From: Streptomyces sp. MMG1533
GTDB taxonomy: Bacteria > Actinomycetota > Actinomycetes > Streptomycetales > Streptomycetaceae
Direction of reading: 5' to 3'
NCBI RefSeq assembly: GCF_001279775.1
Contig: NZ_LGDG01000268.1
Location: 17,028-81,027 of the forward strand
DNA: 64,000 nucleotides
The notes below the pieces were generated by a model. It saw nothing but the letters and a program-made list of their open reading frames with translations, was not told the DNA's origin and made no database searches. Positions 25,509 through 35,803 of this stretch are shown piece by piece; position 1 is the stretch's first letter, and each line of letters opens with the position of its first letter. The position numbers were made by a program, and so were the translations under genes.

Positions 25509-27436
25509 TGGCGGGGCCTGCAGGGCGGATGATGGCGGGGACCGGCCCCGACCACCACTCGATGGACTTCAAGGGGTCGGGCAGACGCCTCATCGCCCAG
25601 TTCAAGCCCGAGCGGCTGACCATCTACGCGCTGCTGTTCTGCGTGACGGTGAGCGTCGCTCTGTCGGTCGTGGGGCCGAAGATCCTCGGCAAGGCCACCG
25701 ACCTGGTGTTCGCGGGGATCATCGGGCGGCAGATGCCGGCCGGGGAGACCAAGGCGGAGGTCCTGGAGTCCATGCGCGAGCGGGGCGAGGGCTCCGTCGC
25801 CGACATGCTCCGCAGCACCGACTTCACCCCCGGCAAGGGCATCGACTTCGGTGCCGTCGGGGAGGTGCTGCTGCTCGCGCTGACCGTGTTCGTCGTGGCC
25901 GGTCTGCTGATGCTGGCGGCCACCCGGCTGGTGAACCGGACGGTCAACCGGACGATGTACCGGATGCGCGAGGACGTGCAGACGAAGCTGTCGCGGCTGC
26001 CGCTGTCGTACTTCGACAAGCGACAGCGCGGCGAGGTGCTGTCCCGGGCCACCAACGACATCGACAACATCGGGCAGACCCTCCAGCAGTCGATGGGCCA
26101 GCTCATCAACTCCCTGCTCACCATCATCGGTGTGCTCGTGATGATGTTCTGGGTGTCCTGGCTGCTGGCGCTGGTCGCGCTCGTCACCGTGCCGCTGTCG
26201 TTCGTCGTCGCCACCCGCGTCGGCAAGCGGTCGCAGCCGCACTTCGTGCAGCAGTGGCGCTCCACCGGCAAACTCAACGCGCACGTCGAGGAGATGTACA
26301 CCGGGCACAGCCTGGTGAAGGTGTTCGGCCGTCAGCGGGAGTCGGCGCAGCAGTTCGCCGAGCAGAACGAGGCGCTGTACGAGGCCGGTTTCAAGGCGCA
26401 GTTCAACAGCGGGATCATGCAGCCGCTGATGATGTTCGTGTCGAACCTGACGTACGTCCTGGTCGCGGTCATCGGCGGGCTGCGGGTGGCGGCCGGTGCG
26501 CTGTCCATCGGCGATGTGCAGGCCTTCATCCAGTACTCGCGGCAGTTCTCGATGCCGCTGACGCAGGTCGCGTCGATGGCGAACCTGGTGCAGTCGGGTG
26601 TCGCCTCGGCCGAGCGGATCTTCGAGATCCTGGACGCGGAGGAGCAGGAGGCGGACCCGGTGCCGGGCGTGAAGCCGGAGGAGCTGCGCGGGCGGGTGGC
26701 GCTGGAGCACGTGTCGTTCCGGTACGACCCCGAGAAGCCGCTCATCGAGGATCTGTCACTGAAGGTCGAGCCGGGTCACACGGTCGCGATCGTCGGGCCG
26801 ACGGGAGCCGGCAAGACGACTCTGGTGAACCTGCTCATGCGGTTCTACGAGGTGTCCGGCGGTCGGATCACCCTCGACGGCGTCGACATCGCGTCGATGT
26901 CCCGGGACGAACTGCGCTCCGGGATCGGCATGGTGCTCCAGGACACCTGGCTGTTCGGCGGCACGATCGCCGAGAACATCGCGTACGGCGCCTCGCGCGA
27001 GGTCACCCGTGGGGAGATCGAGGAGGCGGCGCGCGCGGCCCACGCGGACCGGTTCGTCCGGACGCTGCCCGACGGCTACGACACCGTGATCGACGACGAG
27101 GGCAGCGGGGTCAGCGCCGGTGAGAAGCAGCTCATCACCATCGCCCGGGCGTTCCTGTCCGACCCGGTGATACTCGTGCTCGACGAGGCGACGAGTTCGG
27201 TGGACACCCGCACCGAGGTGCTGATCCAGAAGGCGATGGCCAAGCTCGCGCACGGGCGTACGTCGTTCGTCATCGCGCACCGGTTGTCGACCATCCGGGA
27301 CGCGGACACGATCCTGGTGATGGAGAACGGGTCGATCGTCGAACAGGGCGCGCACGCGGATCTGCTGGCGGCCGACGGGGCGTATGCGCGGCTGTACAAG
27401 GCGCAGTTCGCGCAGGCGGTGGCCGAGGTGGACTGA
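25508..27436 (+). CDS. ABC exporter half-transporter B (canonical catalytic site)
   Basis: 642 residues: a cytoplasmic lead of about 35 residues, six membrane helices with a long loop after the first (residues 60-110, rich in Glu/Arg/Gly), and an ATPase with Walker A GPTGAGKTTL, Walker B VILVLDEATSSVD with intact Glu, and switch His in VIAHRLSTI. The signature is unusual: GVSAGEKQLITIARAF instead of SGGQ, as seen in the partner subunit of asymmetric exporters. It is translationally coupled to the gene upstream. Confidence 0.9.
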   Translation: MAGPAGRMMAGTGPDHHSMDFKGSGRRLIAQFKPERLTIYALLFCVTVSVALSVVGPKILGKATDLVFAGIIGRQMPAGETKAEVLESMRERGEGSVADMLRSTDFTPGKGIDFGAVGEVLLLALTVFVVAGLLMLAATRLVNRTVNRTMYRMREDVQTKLSRLPLSYFDKRQRGEVLSRATNDIDNIGQTLQQSMGQLINSLLTIIGVLVMMFWVSWLLALVALVTVPLSFVVATRVGKRSQPHFVQQWRSTGKLNAHVEEMYTGHSLVKVFGRQRESAQQFAEQNEALYEAGFKAQFNSGIMQPLMMFVSNLTYVLVAVIGGLRVAAGALSIGDVQAFIQYSRQFSMPLTQVASMANLVQSGVASAERIFEILDAEEQEADPVPGVKPEELRGRVALEHVSFRYDPEKPLIEDLSLKVEPGHTVAIVGPTGAGKTTLVNLLMRFYEVSGGRITLDGVDIASMSRDELRSGIGMVLQDTWLFGGTIAENIAYGASREVTRGEIEEAARAAHADRFVRTLPDGYDTVIDDEGSGVSAGEKQLITIARAFLSDPVILVLDEATSSVDTRTEVLIQKAMAKLAHGRTSFVIAHRLSTIRDADTILVMENGSIVEQGAHADLLAADGAYARLYKAQFAQAVAEVD

Positions 27437-27473
27437 CCTTTCCTCGCCCCCGCCGCCCCTTCCCGTTCCCGAC

Positions 27474-27600
27474 CTTGGGGGCTCCGCCCCCCAAACCCCC
27501 GCTCCTCAAACGCCGGAGGGGCTGAATTTCAGCCCGTCCGGCGTTTGAGGACGAGGCCGTTCAGGCCGAAGCGGGGGTCTGGGGGCGCAGCCCCCAGGGA
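27474..27600. terminator. Nested bidirectional hairpin terminator
   Basis: The inner hairpin has arms CCTCAAACGCCGGA (27504-27517) and complement (27537-27550), extended inside by GGGCTGAA/TTCAGCCC. The outer GGGGGCTCCGCCCCC-type arms are at about 27477-27500 and 27571-27600. It lies between the convergent exporter and sigma-factor genes. Elements of this kind recur in Streptomyces intergenic regions. Confidence 0.7.
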
Positions 27601-27646
27601 CGGGACGGGAAGGGGCGGCGGGGGCCGGGGGCGAGGAACTTCTGGC

Positions 27647-28990
27647 TCAGTCCAAGTAGCCTCGCAGCTGGTCCGCGAAGGCGTGGTCACGGAGTTTGTT
27701 CAAGGTCTTCGACTCGATCTGGCGGATCCGTTCCCGCGTCACGCCGAAGATGCGGCCTATCTCCTCCAGGGTGCGCGGGCGGCCGTCGGCGAGGCCGTAG
27801 CGGAGTTGTACGACCTTCCGCTCCCGCTCCCCCAGCGTCGACAGCACCGCTTCCAGGTGCTCCCTGAGGAGCAGGAACGCCGCCGACTCGACGGGCGACG
27901 CGGCGTCTCCGTCCTCGATGAGGTCGCCGAGGGCCACGTCGTCCTCCTCGCCCACGGGGGCGTGCAGGGAGACGGGTTCCTGGGCCAGGCGCAGGACCTC
28001 GCTGACGCGCTCGGGCGCCAGGTCCAGGTGGGCTGCGACCTCTTCCGGCGTCGGTTCGTAGCCCCGTTCCTGGAGCATGCGGCGCTGGACGCGGACGACG
28101 CGGTTGATGAGCTCGACGACGTGGACCGGGACGCGGATGGTGCGGGCCTGGTCGGCGAGGGCGCGGGACATGGCCTGGCGGATCCACCAGGTGGCGTAGG
28201 TGGAGAACTTGTAGCCGCGGGCGTAGTCGAACTTCTCGACGGCCCGGATCAGGCCCAGGTTTCCCTCCTGGACGAGGTCGAGCATGGTCAGCCCGCGGCC
28301 GACGTACCGCTTGGCGACGGAGACCACGAGCCGCAGGTTCGCCTCGATCAGCCGGCGCTTGGCCATCCGGCCCATGACGACCAGTCGGTCCAGGTCGAGG
28401 CCCAACTGGCTGTCCAGGTCGGGGGTGTTGCTCAGCTTCTCCTCGGCGAACAGGCCGGCCTCGACCCGGCGGGCGAGTTCGACCTCCTCGGCCGCGGTGA
28501 GCAGCGGGATACGGCCGATCTCCCGCAGGTACTGGCGGAACAGGTCCGAGGAGGGGGCGCTGTTGTCGGCGCGGCCACGGCGCGGGTCGGGGACCTCGAC
28601 GGGCTCTGGGACCTCGACGGGTTCGGGGGCCTCGGCGCTCTCCAGCGCGTCGGCCGGCGGGGCTTCGGGCTCCGCCTCGGGGTGGTGCACGGCACGGTTC
28701 TGCGGCGGGACCGCGACGAGAGTGTCGGTCTCCGGGTCCGATTCCGTGCCGTCGGTACTGATGTCGGTCTGGGTGAGGGTCTGGGTCTGCACGGGGGCGA
28801 CCTCCAGGATGATCGCTGCTGAGGTGTGCGGCAGCGCTGCTTCGGGAGCGGAGTCGACGGCCTCGCCGCTGTCCGTCCCGTACGCGATGAGCGGAACCGC
28901 GGGGGTGTGGGATCCGTTGGGGACGGACCGGCCGCGCTCCGAGGACTCAGGCACCGGAACCCAGTGTGGAGTACGACACATCGCCGCCAC
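27647..28990 (-). CDS. hrdA: Principal-type RNA polymerase sigma factor (HrdA-like)
   Basis: 447 residues if started at GTG 28990; the acidic, Pro-rich N-terminus ([14 protein letters not shown]) makes the exact start uncertain. From about residue 145 it is a full sigma70: region 1.2 ([21 protein letters not shown]), region 2 ([48 protein letters not shown]), region 3 ([17 protein letters not shown]) and region 4 ([39 protein letters not shown]). Position beside dnaG suggests hrdA rather than hrdB or hrdD; that naming rests on remembered synteny. Confidence 0.75.
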   Translation of the reverse strand: MAAMCRTPHWVPVPESSERGRSVPNGSHTPAVPLIAYGTDSGEAVDSAPEAALPHTSAAIILEVAPVQTQTLTQTDISTDGTESDPETDTLVAVPPQNRAVHHPEAEPEAPPADALESAEAPEPVEVPEPVEVPDPRRGRADNSAPSSDLFRQYLREIGRIPLLTAAEEVELARRVEAGLFAEEKLSNTPDLDSQLGLDLDRLVVMGRMAKRRLIEANLRLVVSVAKRYVGRGLTMLDLVQEGNLGLIRAVEKFDYARGYKFSTYATWWIRQAMSRALADQARTIRVPVHVVELINRVVRVQRRMLQERGYEPTPEEVAAHLDLAPERVSEVLRLAQEPVSLHAPVGEEDDVALGDLIEDGDAASPVESAAFLLLREHLEAVLSTLGERERKVVQLRYGLADGRPRTLEEIGRIFGVTRERIRQIESKTLNKLRDHAFADQLRGYLD

Positions 28991-29060
28991 GAGGGGCGTG
29001 CGGGGACTTTTTGAGTCCGGTCCGTGACCGGGTGGTTACCGTGACGTTCGCCGTCCGGCC

Positions 29061-30962
29061 TCAGAGTGCCGCGGGGCCCTGCTCCTGGAGTGCTCTGTCG
29101 TACCGCGTGAGAATCATCATCTCGTTCTGGATGGCGGCGACCTGGGCCGGGTCCCCGTGCTGGCCGAGCCGGGTCAGGGCGCTCTGGAGGTCGGGGATAC
29201 GGCGGGCCACGGCCCTGCGGCGTACGGTCACGAGCTGTTCGCCCGCGTAGTTCTCGTCGACCGTCTTGCGCATGATCGCCTCGACCGCGAGTTCCGTGAC
29301 CATGGCGCGCACGGTGTCGTCCGGGGCCGCGTCACGGACCCGGACCAGGTACTCCTGCGGGTCCTGTGTGCCGTACTCGGCGCCGCCCGCGTCCATGACG
29401 GCCTGGCGTACGGCCGCGTAGGGCGGGGCGGTGAACTCGTCGACGCCGTACGCGTCGAAGGCCGGTGAGACCAACTCGGGGCGCTGGAGGGCGAGTTTGA
29501 GGAGCTCGCGCTCGGTGGCGTAGACGGGGTTGCGGAGGTTGAGCGCCGGCCCTGACACGACGGGCCGGGACGGGGCGTCGTACTGCTGCCCGCGGCCCCG
29601 CTGCGGGGCCGGGCCCTGGCCGCCGCGGTCGCGGGCCCAACGGGCCAGCTGGGCGACCCGCTTGACGACGAACTGCGTGTCGAGGATGCCGAGCATGCCG
29701 GCGAGCTGCACGGCGACCTCGTGCTGGGCACCGCTGTTCTTGATGCGGGCGACGATGGGGGCGGCCTCGTCCAGCGCCGCCGCGCGGCCCGCCGGGGTGT
29801 CCAGGTCGTAGCGGACGACGATCTGGCGCAGCGCGAACTCGAAGAGCGGCGTGCGGGGTTCGACCAGGTCGGCGACCGCCTCGTCGCCCTTGGCGAGGCG
29901 CAGCTCGCAGGGGTCCATGTTGTCGGGGGCGATCGCGATGTACGTCTCGGCGGCGAACTTCTGGTCGTCCTCGAAGGCGCGCAGGGCGGCCTTCTGGCCG
30001 GCCGCGTCGCCGTCGAAGGTGAAGATCACGCGGGCCGAGCCGTTGTCCATGAGGAGGCGGCGGAGGATCTTGATGTGGTCGCCGCCGAAGGCCGTACCGC
30101 AGGTCGCGATGGCGGTGGTGACACCGGCGAGGTGGCAGGCCATGACGTCGGTGTAGCCCTCGACCACGACCGCGCGGCTCGACTTGGCGATGTCCTTCTT
30201 CGCCAGGTCGATGCCGTACAGGACCTGGGACTTCCGGTAGATCGCGGTGTCGGGCGTGTTGAGGTATTTGGGGCCGTTGTCCGCCTCGTACAGCTTCCGT
30301 GCGCCGAAGCCGACGACCTCGCCGCCGATGTCGCGGATCGGCCACATCAGGCGGCCGCGGAAGCGGTCGATGGGACCGCGGCGGCCCTCCTGGGAGAGGC
30401 CGGAGAGGAGGAGCTCCTTGTCGGAGAAGCCCTTGCCCCGGAGATAGCGGGTGAGGTGGTCCCAGCCCTGGGGGCTGTAGCCGACGGAGAAGTGCTCCGC
30501 GGCGGCCTGGTCGAAGCCGCGCTCGGCGAGGAACTTGCGCCCGGTGTCGGCCTCGGGGCTGGTGGCCAGCTGCTCCACGTACCACTGGGCGGCGACCTTG
30601 TGGGCCTCGACCAGGCGGATCCGCTCGCCGCGCTGGTGGGAGGGGTTGTACCCGCCCTCCTCGTAGCGCAGGGTGATGCCGGCCTGGGCGGCGAGGCGCT
30701 CGACCGACTCGGAGAAGGAGAGGTGGTCGACCTTCATCACGAACGTGATGGTGTCGCCGCCCTCCTGGCAGCCGAAGCAGTGGAAGAGTCCCTTGCTCGG
30801 GCTGACCTGGAAGGACGGCGACTTCTCGTCGTGGAAGGGGCACAGCCCCTTGAGGTTTCCGCCGCCCGCGTTGCGCAGCTGGAGGTACTCGGACACCACG
30901 GCGTCGATCGGGACCGCGTCCCGTACCGCCTTCACGTCCTCGTCGTTGATCCGTCCTGCCAC
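29061..30962 (-). CDS. dnaG: DNA primase
   Basis: 633 residues. The N-terminal zinc domain has CPFHDEKSPSF and LFHCFGC (Cys-x2-His ... Cys-x2-Cys). The TOPRIM catalytic core contains VVVEGYTDVMA and FTFDGDAAGQKAALRA with the metal-binding acidic residues. The C-terminal helicase-interaction region is present. It makes RNA primers for replication. Its 3' end is 70 bp upstream of the hrdA start on the same strand. Confidence 0.96.
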   Translation of the reverse strand: MAGRINDEDVKAVRDAVPIDAVVSEYLQLRNAGGGNLKGLCPFHDEKSPSFQVSPSKGLFHCFGCQEGGDTITFVMKVDHLSFSESVERLAAQAGITLRYEEGGYNPSHQRGERIRLVEAHKVAAQWYVEQLATSPEADTGRKFLAERGFDQAAAEHFSVGYSPQGWDHLTRYLRGKGFSDKELLLSGLSQEGRRGPIDRFRGRLMWPIRDIGGEVVGFGARKLYEADNGPKYLNTPDTAIYRKSQVLYGIDLAKKDIAKSSRAVVVEGYTDVMACHLAGVTTAIATCGTAFGGDHIKILRRLLMDNGSARVIFTFDGDAAGQKAALRAFEDDQKFAAETYIAIAPDNMDPCELRLAKGDEAVADLVEPRTPLFEFALRQIVVRYDLDTPAGRAAALDEAAPIVARIKNSGAQHEVAVQLAGMLGILDTQFVVKRVAQLARWARDRGGQGPAPQRGRGQQYDAPSRPVVSGPALNLRNPVYATERELLKLALQRPELVSPAFDAYGVDEFTAPPYAAVRQAVMDAGGAEYGTQDPQEYLVRVRDAAPDDTVRAMVTELAVEAIMRKTVDENYAGEQLVTVRRRAVARRIPDLQSALTRLGQHGDPAQVAAIQNEMMILTRYDRALQEQGPAAL

Positions 30963-31000
30963 GAGGTGATTCTACGGGGCAGAACTGACACTCATGGGGC

Positions 31001-31038
31001 GCGGCGGGCCGCCCCTCGGCCGGGGGCCGGCCCGCCGC
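31001..31038 (-). terminator. Hairpin terminator after the ferredoxin-reductase gene
   Basis: Stem GCGGCGGGCC (31001-31010) with its complement (31029-31038), 74 bp beyond the minus-strand stop at 31112 and before dnaG. Confidence 0.55.
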
Positions 31039-31111
31039 GCAGCGGCGTGGGATACGGCGCCCCGGGAATCGCAGCAAGGGTGCGGTGTGACAGTCGATCG
31101 CCTTCGTCAGG

Positions 31112-32377
31112 TCACGAGGCCAGGCTGTCCAGCGGAACGTGCGGGTCCGCAAGCGCCTCGGTGTCCACCTGAGCCTTGGTACGAATCAGCTGCTGGATGG
31201 GCTCTGTGACGTCCCACACGTTCACGTTCATCCCGGCCAGCACCCTCCCCCGCTTCACCCAGAACGCGATGAACTCACGCTTTCCCGCGTCCCCCCGGAT
31301 CACCACTTCGTCGTACGACCCCGGGGGTGCCCAGCCGCTGTACTCCATTCCCATGTCGTACTGGTCGGAGAAGAAGTAGGGCACACGGTCGTAGGCGAGG
31401 TCGTGGCCGAGCATCGCGCGGGCCGCCGCCGGACCGCCGTTGAGCGCGTTCGCCCAGTGTTCGACGCGCAGCCGGGTGTCGTAGAGGGCGTGGTGGAAGG
31501 AGGCCACGTCGCCGGCCGCGTGGATGTCGGGGTCGGAGGTGCGCAGCTGTTCGTCGACCATGACGCCGCCGCCGTGCGCGCGCTCGGCGATCTCCAGGCC
31601 CGCGGCCACGGCGAGGGCGGTGCGGGGGGCCGCGCCGACCGCCGCGAGGACGTCGTGCGCGGGGTGCTCCTCGCCGTCGTCGGTGCGGGCCGCGAGGACC
31701 ACGCCGTCCTGGCCGACGATCTCGGTCAGCCGGGCGCCGAAGTGGAAGCGGACGCCGTGCTCGCGGTGCAGTTCGGCGAAGAGGTTGCCGAGCTCGGGGC
31801 CGAGGACGCCGTGCAGCGGGGTCGGCTCGGGCTCGACGACGGTGACCTCGGCGCCGTACTCGCGGGCCGCCGCCGCGACCTCCAGACCGATCCAGCCGGC
31901 GCCGGCGATCACGATGTGGCCGTTGTCCCGGCCCAGGGCGGCCAGGACGCCCTTGAGGCGCTCGGCGTGGGCGAGGCGCCGCAGGTGGTGGACGCCCGCG
32001 AGGTTGGTGCCCGGGATGTCGAGGCGGCGTGGCTCGGCGCCGGTGGCCAGGAGCAGCTTGTCGTAGCGGACGACGGTGCCGTCCTCGCCGAAGCGGACCG
32101 TCTTCGCGGTGCGGTCGACGGCGTCGACGGTCTGGCCGAGGTGCAGCTCGATGTCGTTGCGCGCGTACCAGGCCGGTTCGTGTACGAAGACGCTGTCGCG
32201 TTCCTCCTTGCCGAGGAGGTAGCCCTTGGAGAGGGGAGGGCGCTCGTACGGGTGGTCGCGTTCGTCGCAGATCAGTATCACGCGGCCGGTGAAGCCCTCC
32301 GCTCGGAGCGTCTCGGCCGCCTTCGCACCGGCGAGACCGCCTCCGACGATGACGAATGTCTGATCCGCGTCGACCAC
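31112..32377 (-). CDS. FAD-dependent ferredoxin-type reductase
   Basis: 421 residues, GTG start with GGAGG 6 nt upstream. Motifs: FAD-binding VIVGGGLAGAKAAETL, a YERPPLSKGYL motif typical of BphA4/rubredoxin-type reductases, NAD-binding IVIAGAGWIGLEVAAAA and the second FAD motif DIHAAGDVASF. The C-terminal reductase domain begins near VEHWANALNGG. It should transfer electrons from NAD(P)H to a ferredoxin or P450 redox partner. A single gene beside dgt. Confidence 0.88.
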   Translation of the reverse strand: MVDADQTFVIVGGGLAGAKAAETLRAEGFTGRVILICDERDHPYERPPLSKGYLLGKEERDSVFVHEPAWYARNDIELHLGQTVDAVDRTAKTVRFGEDGTVVRYDKLLLATGAEPRRLDIPGTNLAGVHHLRRLAHAERLKGVLAALGRDNGHIVIAGAGWIGLEVAAAAREYGAEVTVVEPEPTPLHGVLGPELGNLFAELHREHGVRFHFGARLTEIVGQDGVVLAARTDDGEEHPAHDVLAAVGAAPRTALAVAAGLEIAERAHGGGVMVDEQLRTSDPDIHAAGDVASFHHALYDTRLRVEHWANALNGGPAAARAMLGHDLAYDRVPYFFSDQYDMGMEYSGWAPPGSYDEVVIRGDAGKREFIAFWVKRGRVLAGMNVNVWDVTEPIQQLIRTKAQVDTEALADPHVPLDSLAS

Positions 32378-32399
32378 TTGATGCCTCCTGCCAGGGGGT

Positions 32400-32417
32400 C
32401 CGGGGGATGTCCCCCGG
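32400..32417 (-). terminator. Short GC hairpin after dgt
   Basis: CCGGGGG ... CCCCCGG (32400-32406/32411-32417) with a 4-nt loop, downstream of the minus-strand dGTPase gene. The arms sit inside the upstream region of the reductase gene. Confidence 0.4.
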
Positions 32418-32545
32418 AAAACACTGCGGGTGCCGCCACATGCGAGCGTCCCGCACGCAGCGTGATGCGGGAAGAGGGAGTGGACCGTTCAGGCCACGGA
32501 GTGTCACATTCGGGCTCGTTTCACGTCACTGGTCACTCAGCCGGC

Positions 32546-33826
32546 TCACAGGTGCTCCGTCAGGTGGGCGTGAAGCGAACGGGCCGAGGCGTCGGTGAGG
32601 GACGCGATCTGGTCGACGATCACCCGCTTGCGGGCGCGGTCGTCGGGTGCCCGGTCGAACAGGGCGCGGAACTGGGGGTCCAGGCCGTCCGGCGCGCGGA
32701 CGGTGAGCGCCTGGGCCAGCTCGGCGACCACGATGCGCTGGTCGGCGCGGAGTCTCTCCTGTTCGGCGCGCTGCATGACGTACCGGTCGGCGACCGCCTT
32801 GAGGACCGCGCACTCCAGCCGGGTCTCGTGCGGTACGACGAGTTCGGCGCCGTACCTCGTCAGCCGGCCGCCGCCGTACGCCGCGCGCGTGGCGGCCTCG
32901 GCGGCGAGGCAGAAGCGGCCGATGAGCTGGCTGGTGGCGTCCTTGAGGCGGGCCTGGGCGACGGCCGAGCCGTCGTAGCCGTGCGGCCACCACTCCTGGT
33001 CCTGGAGACGGTCGAGAGCCTCGGCGAGCTCGGCGGGGTCGGTGTCCTCGGGGACGTACCGGCCGATGGCGACGGCGAAGACCGCCTGGCGTTCCGGCTC
33101 GGCGTGCAGGCAGTTGGGGTCGACGTGTCCTGCGTGCAGGCCGTCCTCGACGTCGTGCACGGAGTACGCCACGTCGTCGGACCAGTCCATGACCTGGGCC
33201 TCGAAGGTGGTGCGGGTGCCGGAGGCGCCCTTGCGGACCCAGTCGAAGACGGGACGGTCGTCGTCGTAGACACCGAACTTCGAGGACTTCGGGTCGGTGG
33301 GGTGGGCGCCTCGGGGCCAGGGGTACTTGGTGGCGGCGTCGAGGGTGGCTCGGGTGAGGTTGAGGCCGACGGAGCCTTCGCCGACGAAGCGCTTGGGCTC
33401 GATGCGCGTCAGGAGCCTCAGCGACTGGGCGTTGCCCTCGAAGCCGCCGCAGTCCTCGGCGAATTCGTTGAGGGCCTGTTCGCCGTTGTGGCCGAACGGG
33501 GGGTGGCCGAGGTCGTGGGAGAGGCAGGCGGCCTCTACCAGGTCGGGGTCGCAACCGAGGGCTGCGCCCAGCTCTCGGCCCACCTGGGCGCACTCCAGGG
33601 AGTGGGTGAGGCGGGTGCGGGGGCTGGCGTCCCAGGCCTGGTTGCGGGTGCCGGGCGTCACCACTTGGGTCTTGCCGGCGAGTCTTCTCAGGGCGGAGGA
33701 ATGGAGTACGCGGGCTCGATCGCGTTGGAAGGCGGTGCGGCCGGGGCGTTTGTCCGGCTCTACCGCCCAGCGTTCGACTGACGTCGGGTCGTAGCCGGCG
33801 GGCGGGATGTGGTTGTTGCCTTCCAT
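32546..33826 (-). CDS. dgt: Deoxyguanosinetriphosphate triphosphohydrolase-like protein
   Basis: 426 residues, HD-domain phosphohydrolase. Metal ligands are in [17 protein letters not shown] and [20 protein letters not shown]; the conserved [10 protein letters not shown] and [13 protein letters not shown] follow. It hydrolyses dGTP or other dNTPs to nucleoside and triphosphate. The chromosomal context, near dnaG and hrdA, is the usual one in Streptomyces. Start ATG 33826. Confidence 0.9.
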   Translation of the reverse strand: MEGNNHIPPAGYDPTSVERWAVEPDKRPGRTAFQRDRARVLHSSALRRLAGKTQVVTPGTRNQAWDASPRTRLTHSLECAQVGRELGAALGCDPDLVEAACLSHDLGHPPFGHNGEQALNEFAEDCGGFEGNAQSLRLLTRIEPKRFVGEGSVGLNLTRATLDAATKYPWPRGAHPTDPKSSKFGVYDDDRPVFDWVRKGASGTRTTFEAQVMDWSDDVAYSVHDVEDGLHAGHVDPNCLHAEPERQAVFAVAIGRYVPEDTDPAELAEALDRLQDQEWWPHGYDGSAVAQARLKDATSQLIGRFCLAAEAATRAAYGGGRLTRYGAELVVPHETRLECAVLKAVADRYVMQRAEQERLRADQRIVVAELAQALTVRAPDGLDPQFRALFDRAPDDRARKRVIVDQIASLTDASARSLHAHLTEHL

Positions 33827-33992
33827 GTCTCGACAGTAAGCGCAGGTAGTGACAATCGGGGTGTGCCTACGCGTATGCCAGGACCTGTCGTGTGGCGGGT
33901 GCGGGTGCGCTGTGGCTGGTCGCGCCCACGCGGCGGAACCGCAAATCGATACGGCCCCGCGCCCCTGAGGGTGTCGGCCCCACTCGGCGTTG

Positions 33993-34904
33993 CTATGCCG
34001 AGGCCAACGCCGGTTCCGTGGCCGTCGCCGTTGCCAGGGACTGGTCGTAGCGGTGCAGGACCAGGCGGGCCATGGCCGGGTGGGTGCCGAGGGGGGCCGA
34101 GGCTATCCAGGGGGCTTTTTCCGCGCACTGGGTGGCGAAGAGACCCGGGGCCGTGAAGTAGGAGGCGACGGCCACCCGGTGGCGGCCTCGGGCTGCGAGG
34201 GCGCGGACGGCCGTGTCGACCGTCGGTTTGGCTGCCGAGGCGTAGGCCGGGACCACCGGGACGCCCAGGCGTTCCGACAGGAGGTGGGCCGTGCGGCCCG
34301 TGTCCACTGCCGCCTGGGGGTCTCGGGAGCCGGCCGCGGCGAGGACGACCGCGCTGGAGCGGCGGGTGGTCTCGTCCATGCGGTTGCGCCAGCCGGCCTC
34401 GACGAGGCGGGCGTGCAGGGTCTCCACGAGGAGGGGGTGCGGGCCGAGCGGGGCGGCCACGCGGGTGCGGGCCGGGCCGGCGGCCGCCATCTCGGGGATG
34501 TCGCGCTTGACGTGGTAGCCGCGGCTGAGGAGCAGCGGTACGAGCACGGCGTCGCCGGTGCCGAGGGAGGCGAGCGTGTCGGGGAGCAGCGGCTCGTTCA
34601 GCTCGATGTGGCCGAGGCGCACGGGCAGGCCGGGACGCAGCTCGCGGACGCGCTCGACGAGGGTGTGGACCGTGCTCAGCGTGCGCGGGTCGCGGCTGCC
34701 GTGGGCGACCAGGACGAGCGCGGGCGGCTCGGGGCGCCGGCGGCCGTCGAGCGAGACGAGGCTGAGCTGGGTGGCGAGCTGGCTGCTGATCCGGTTCATG
34801 ATGTGCGCCGTACTGTCGAGGTCGGCCCCCGGGAGCGGCGGGGCTCCGATGGGGAGGGGCGTGGTCTTCTCACGAGGAACGTTCGACTTGCTCGTCGCCG
34901 TCAT
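33993..34904 (-). CDS. Sirohydrochlorin chelatase-like protein (CbiX/SirB family)
   Basis: 303 residues with two tandem chelatase half-domains, each with its own conserved start ([12 protein letters not shown] and [12 protein letters not shown]). The first has the metal-site His in AHGS and HIELNEP; the second has Ala in place of that His (AAAGS), so only one active site is expected. It probably inserts Fe2+ or Co2+ into sirohydrochlorin for siroheme, which nitrite and sulfite reductases need; nasA lies 5 kb away. The first ~45 residues are low-homology. Confidence 0.8.
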   Translation of the reverse strand: MTATSKSNVPREKTTPLPIGAPPLPGADLDSTAHIMNRISSQLATQLSLVSLDGRRRPEPPALVLVAHGSRDPRTLSTVHTLVERVRELRPGLPVRLGHIELNEPLLPDTLASLGTGDAVLVPLLLSRGYHVKRDIPEMAAAGPARTRVAAPLGPHPLLVETLHARLVEAGWRNRMDETTRRSSAVVLAAAGSRDPQAAVDTGRTAHLLSERLGVPVVPAYASAAKPTVDTAVRALAARGRHRVAVASYFTAPGLFATQCAEKAPWIASAPLGTHPAMARLVLHRYDQSLATATATEPALASA

Positions 34905-35116
34905 GAACCGATGGTGGCGGCGGGAGGTTGCCGCCCCGTTGCACGGGAATGACGGGTGTTTTCAGGGGGTTCACGGTGGGGTGCAGGGGGTCTGTGAGGT
35001 GTTGTGACCTGCGGATTCACCGGTCGACGTGAAACTGGTCACAGGGGTGGCGGCGAACCGGGGGGCCTTACAGGACGTCTCTGACTGTCGAAAGCCGACC
35101 GGGGAGGGGCCCTGCG

Positions 35117-35803
35117 ATGCGACTGCCCAAGCCGCGCAGACCGCGCCTGCCGCGCACCCGTGCCGGGCAGCGGCGGCTGGTGCAGGCCGTGATGGCCGGG
35201 TGCGTGCTGGCGTTGCTGCCCGTGACCTGGATGTACGCCGTGACGGGCGACCGGCTGCGCACCGCGGCGGACGTCCCGCGCACCGAGGTCGCCGTCGTGT
35301 TCGGCGCCGGTCTGTGGGCCGGGGAGCCGTCGCCGTATCTGGCCCACCGGCTGGACGCGGCGGCGCGGCTGTACCGCGAGAACCGGATCGAGGTCGTCCT
35401 GGTCACCGGCGACAACAGTCGCGAGGACTACGACGAGCCGGACGCGATGCGCACGTATCTCACGAAGCACGGCGTGCCCGACGCGCGGATCGTCAGCGAC
35501 TACGCGGGCTTCGACACCTGGGACTCCTGCGTCCGCGCGAAGAAGATCTTCGGCGTCGACCGGGCCGTGCTGATCAGCCAGGGCTTCCACATCCGGCGGG
35601 CGGTGGCGCTGTGCCAGGCGGCGGGGGTCACGTCGTACGGCGTCGGGGTCGACGCCAAGCACGACGTGACCTGGTACTACGGGGGCGCCCGGGAGATCTT
35701 CGCGGCGGGGAAGGCGGCCCTGGACGCGGTGTTCGAGCCGGATCCCCGGTTCCTCGGGCCGAGGGAACCGGGGGTCACCCAGGCGCTCGCTAGCGGCCGG
35801 TGA
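35117..35803 (+). CDS. SanA/YdcF-like DUF218 membrane protein
   Basis: 228 residues: one N-terminal transmembrane segment ([19 protein letters not shown]), then a DUF218 domain ([50 protein letters not shown]). The order matches E. coli SanA, linked to envelope integrity and vancomycin exclusion at high temperature. RBS GGGGAGG precedes the start. Its 3' end overlaps the convergent enoyl-CoA hydratase gene by 14 bp. Confidence 0.82.
   Translation: MRLPKPRRPRLPRTRAGQRRLVQAVMAGCVLALLPVTWMYAVTGDRLRTAADVPRTEVAVVFGAGLWAGEPSPYLAHRLDAAARLYRENRIEVVLVTGDNSREDYDEPDAMRTYLTKHGVPDARIVSDYAGFDTWDSCVRAKKIFGVDRAVLISQGFHIRRAVALCQAAGVTSYGVGVDAKHDVTWYYGGAREIFAAGKAALDAVFEPDPRFLGPREPGVTQALASGR

Noticed and set aside
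31139..33781. Plus-strand frame of 880 codons
   Set aside because: Spans two well supported minus-strand genes (ferredoxin reductase and dgt) and lacks domains.
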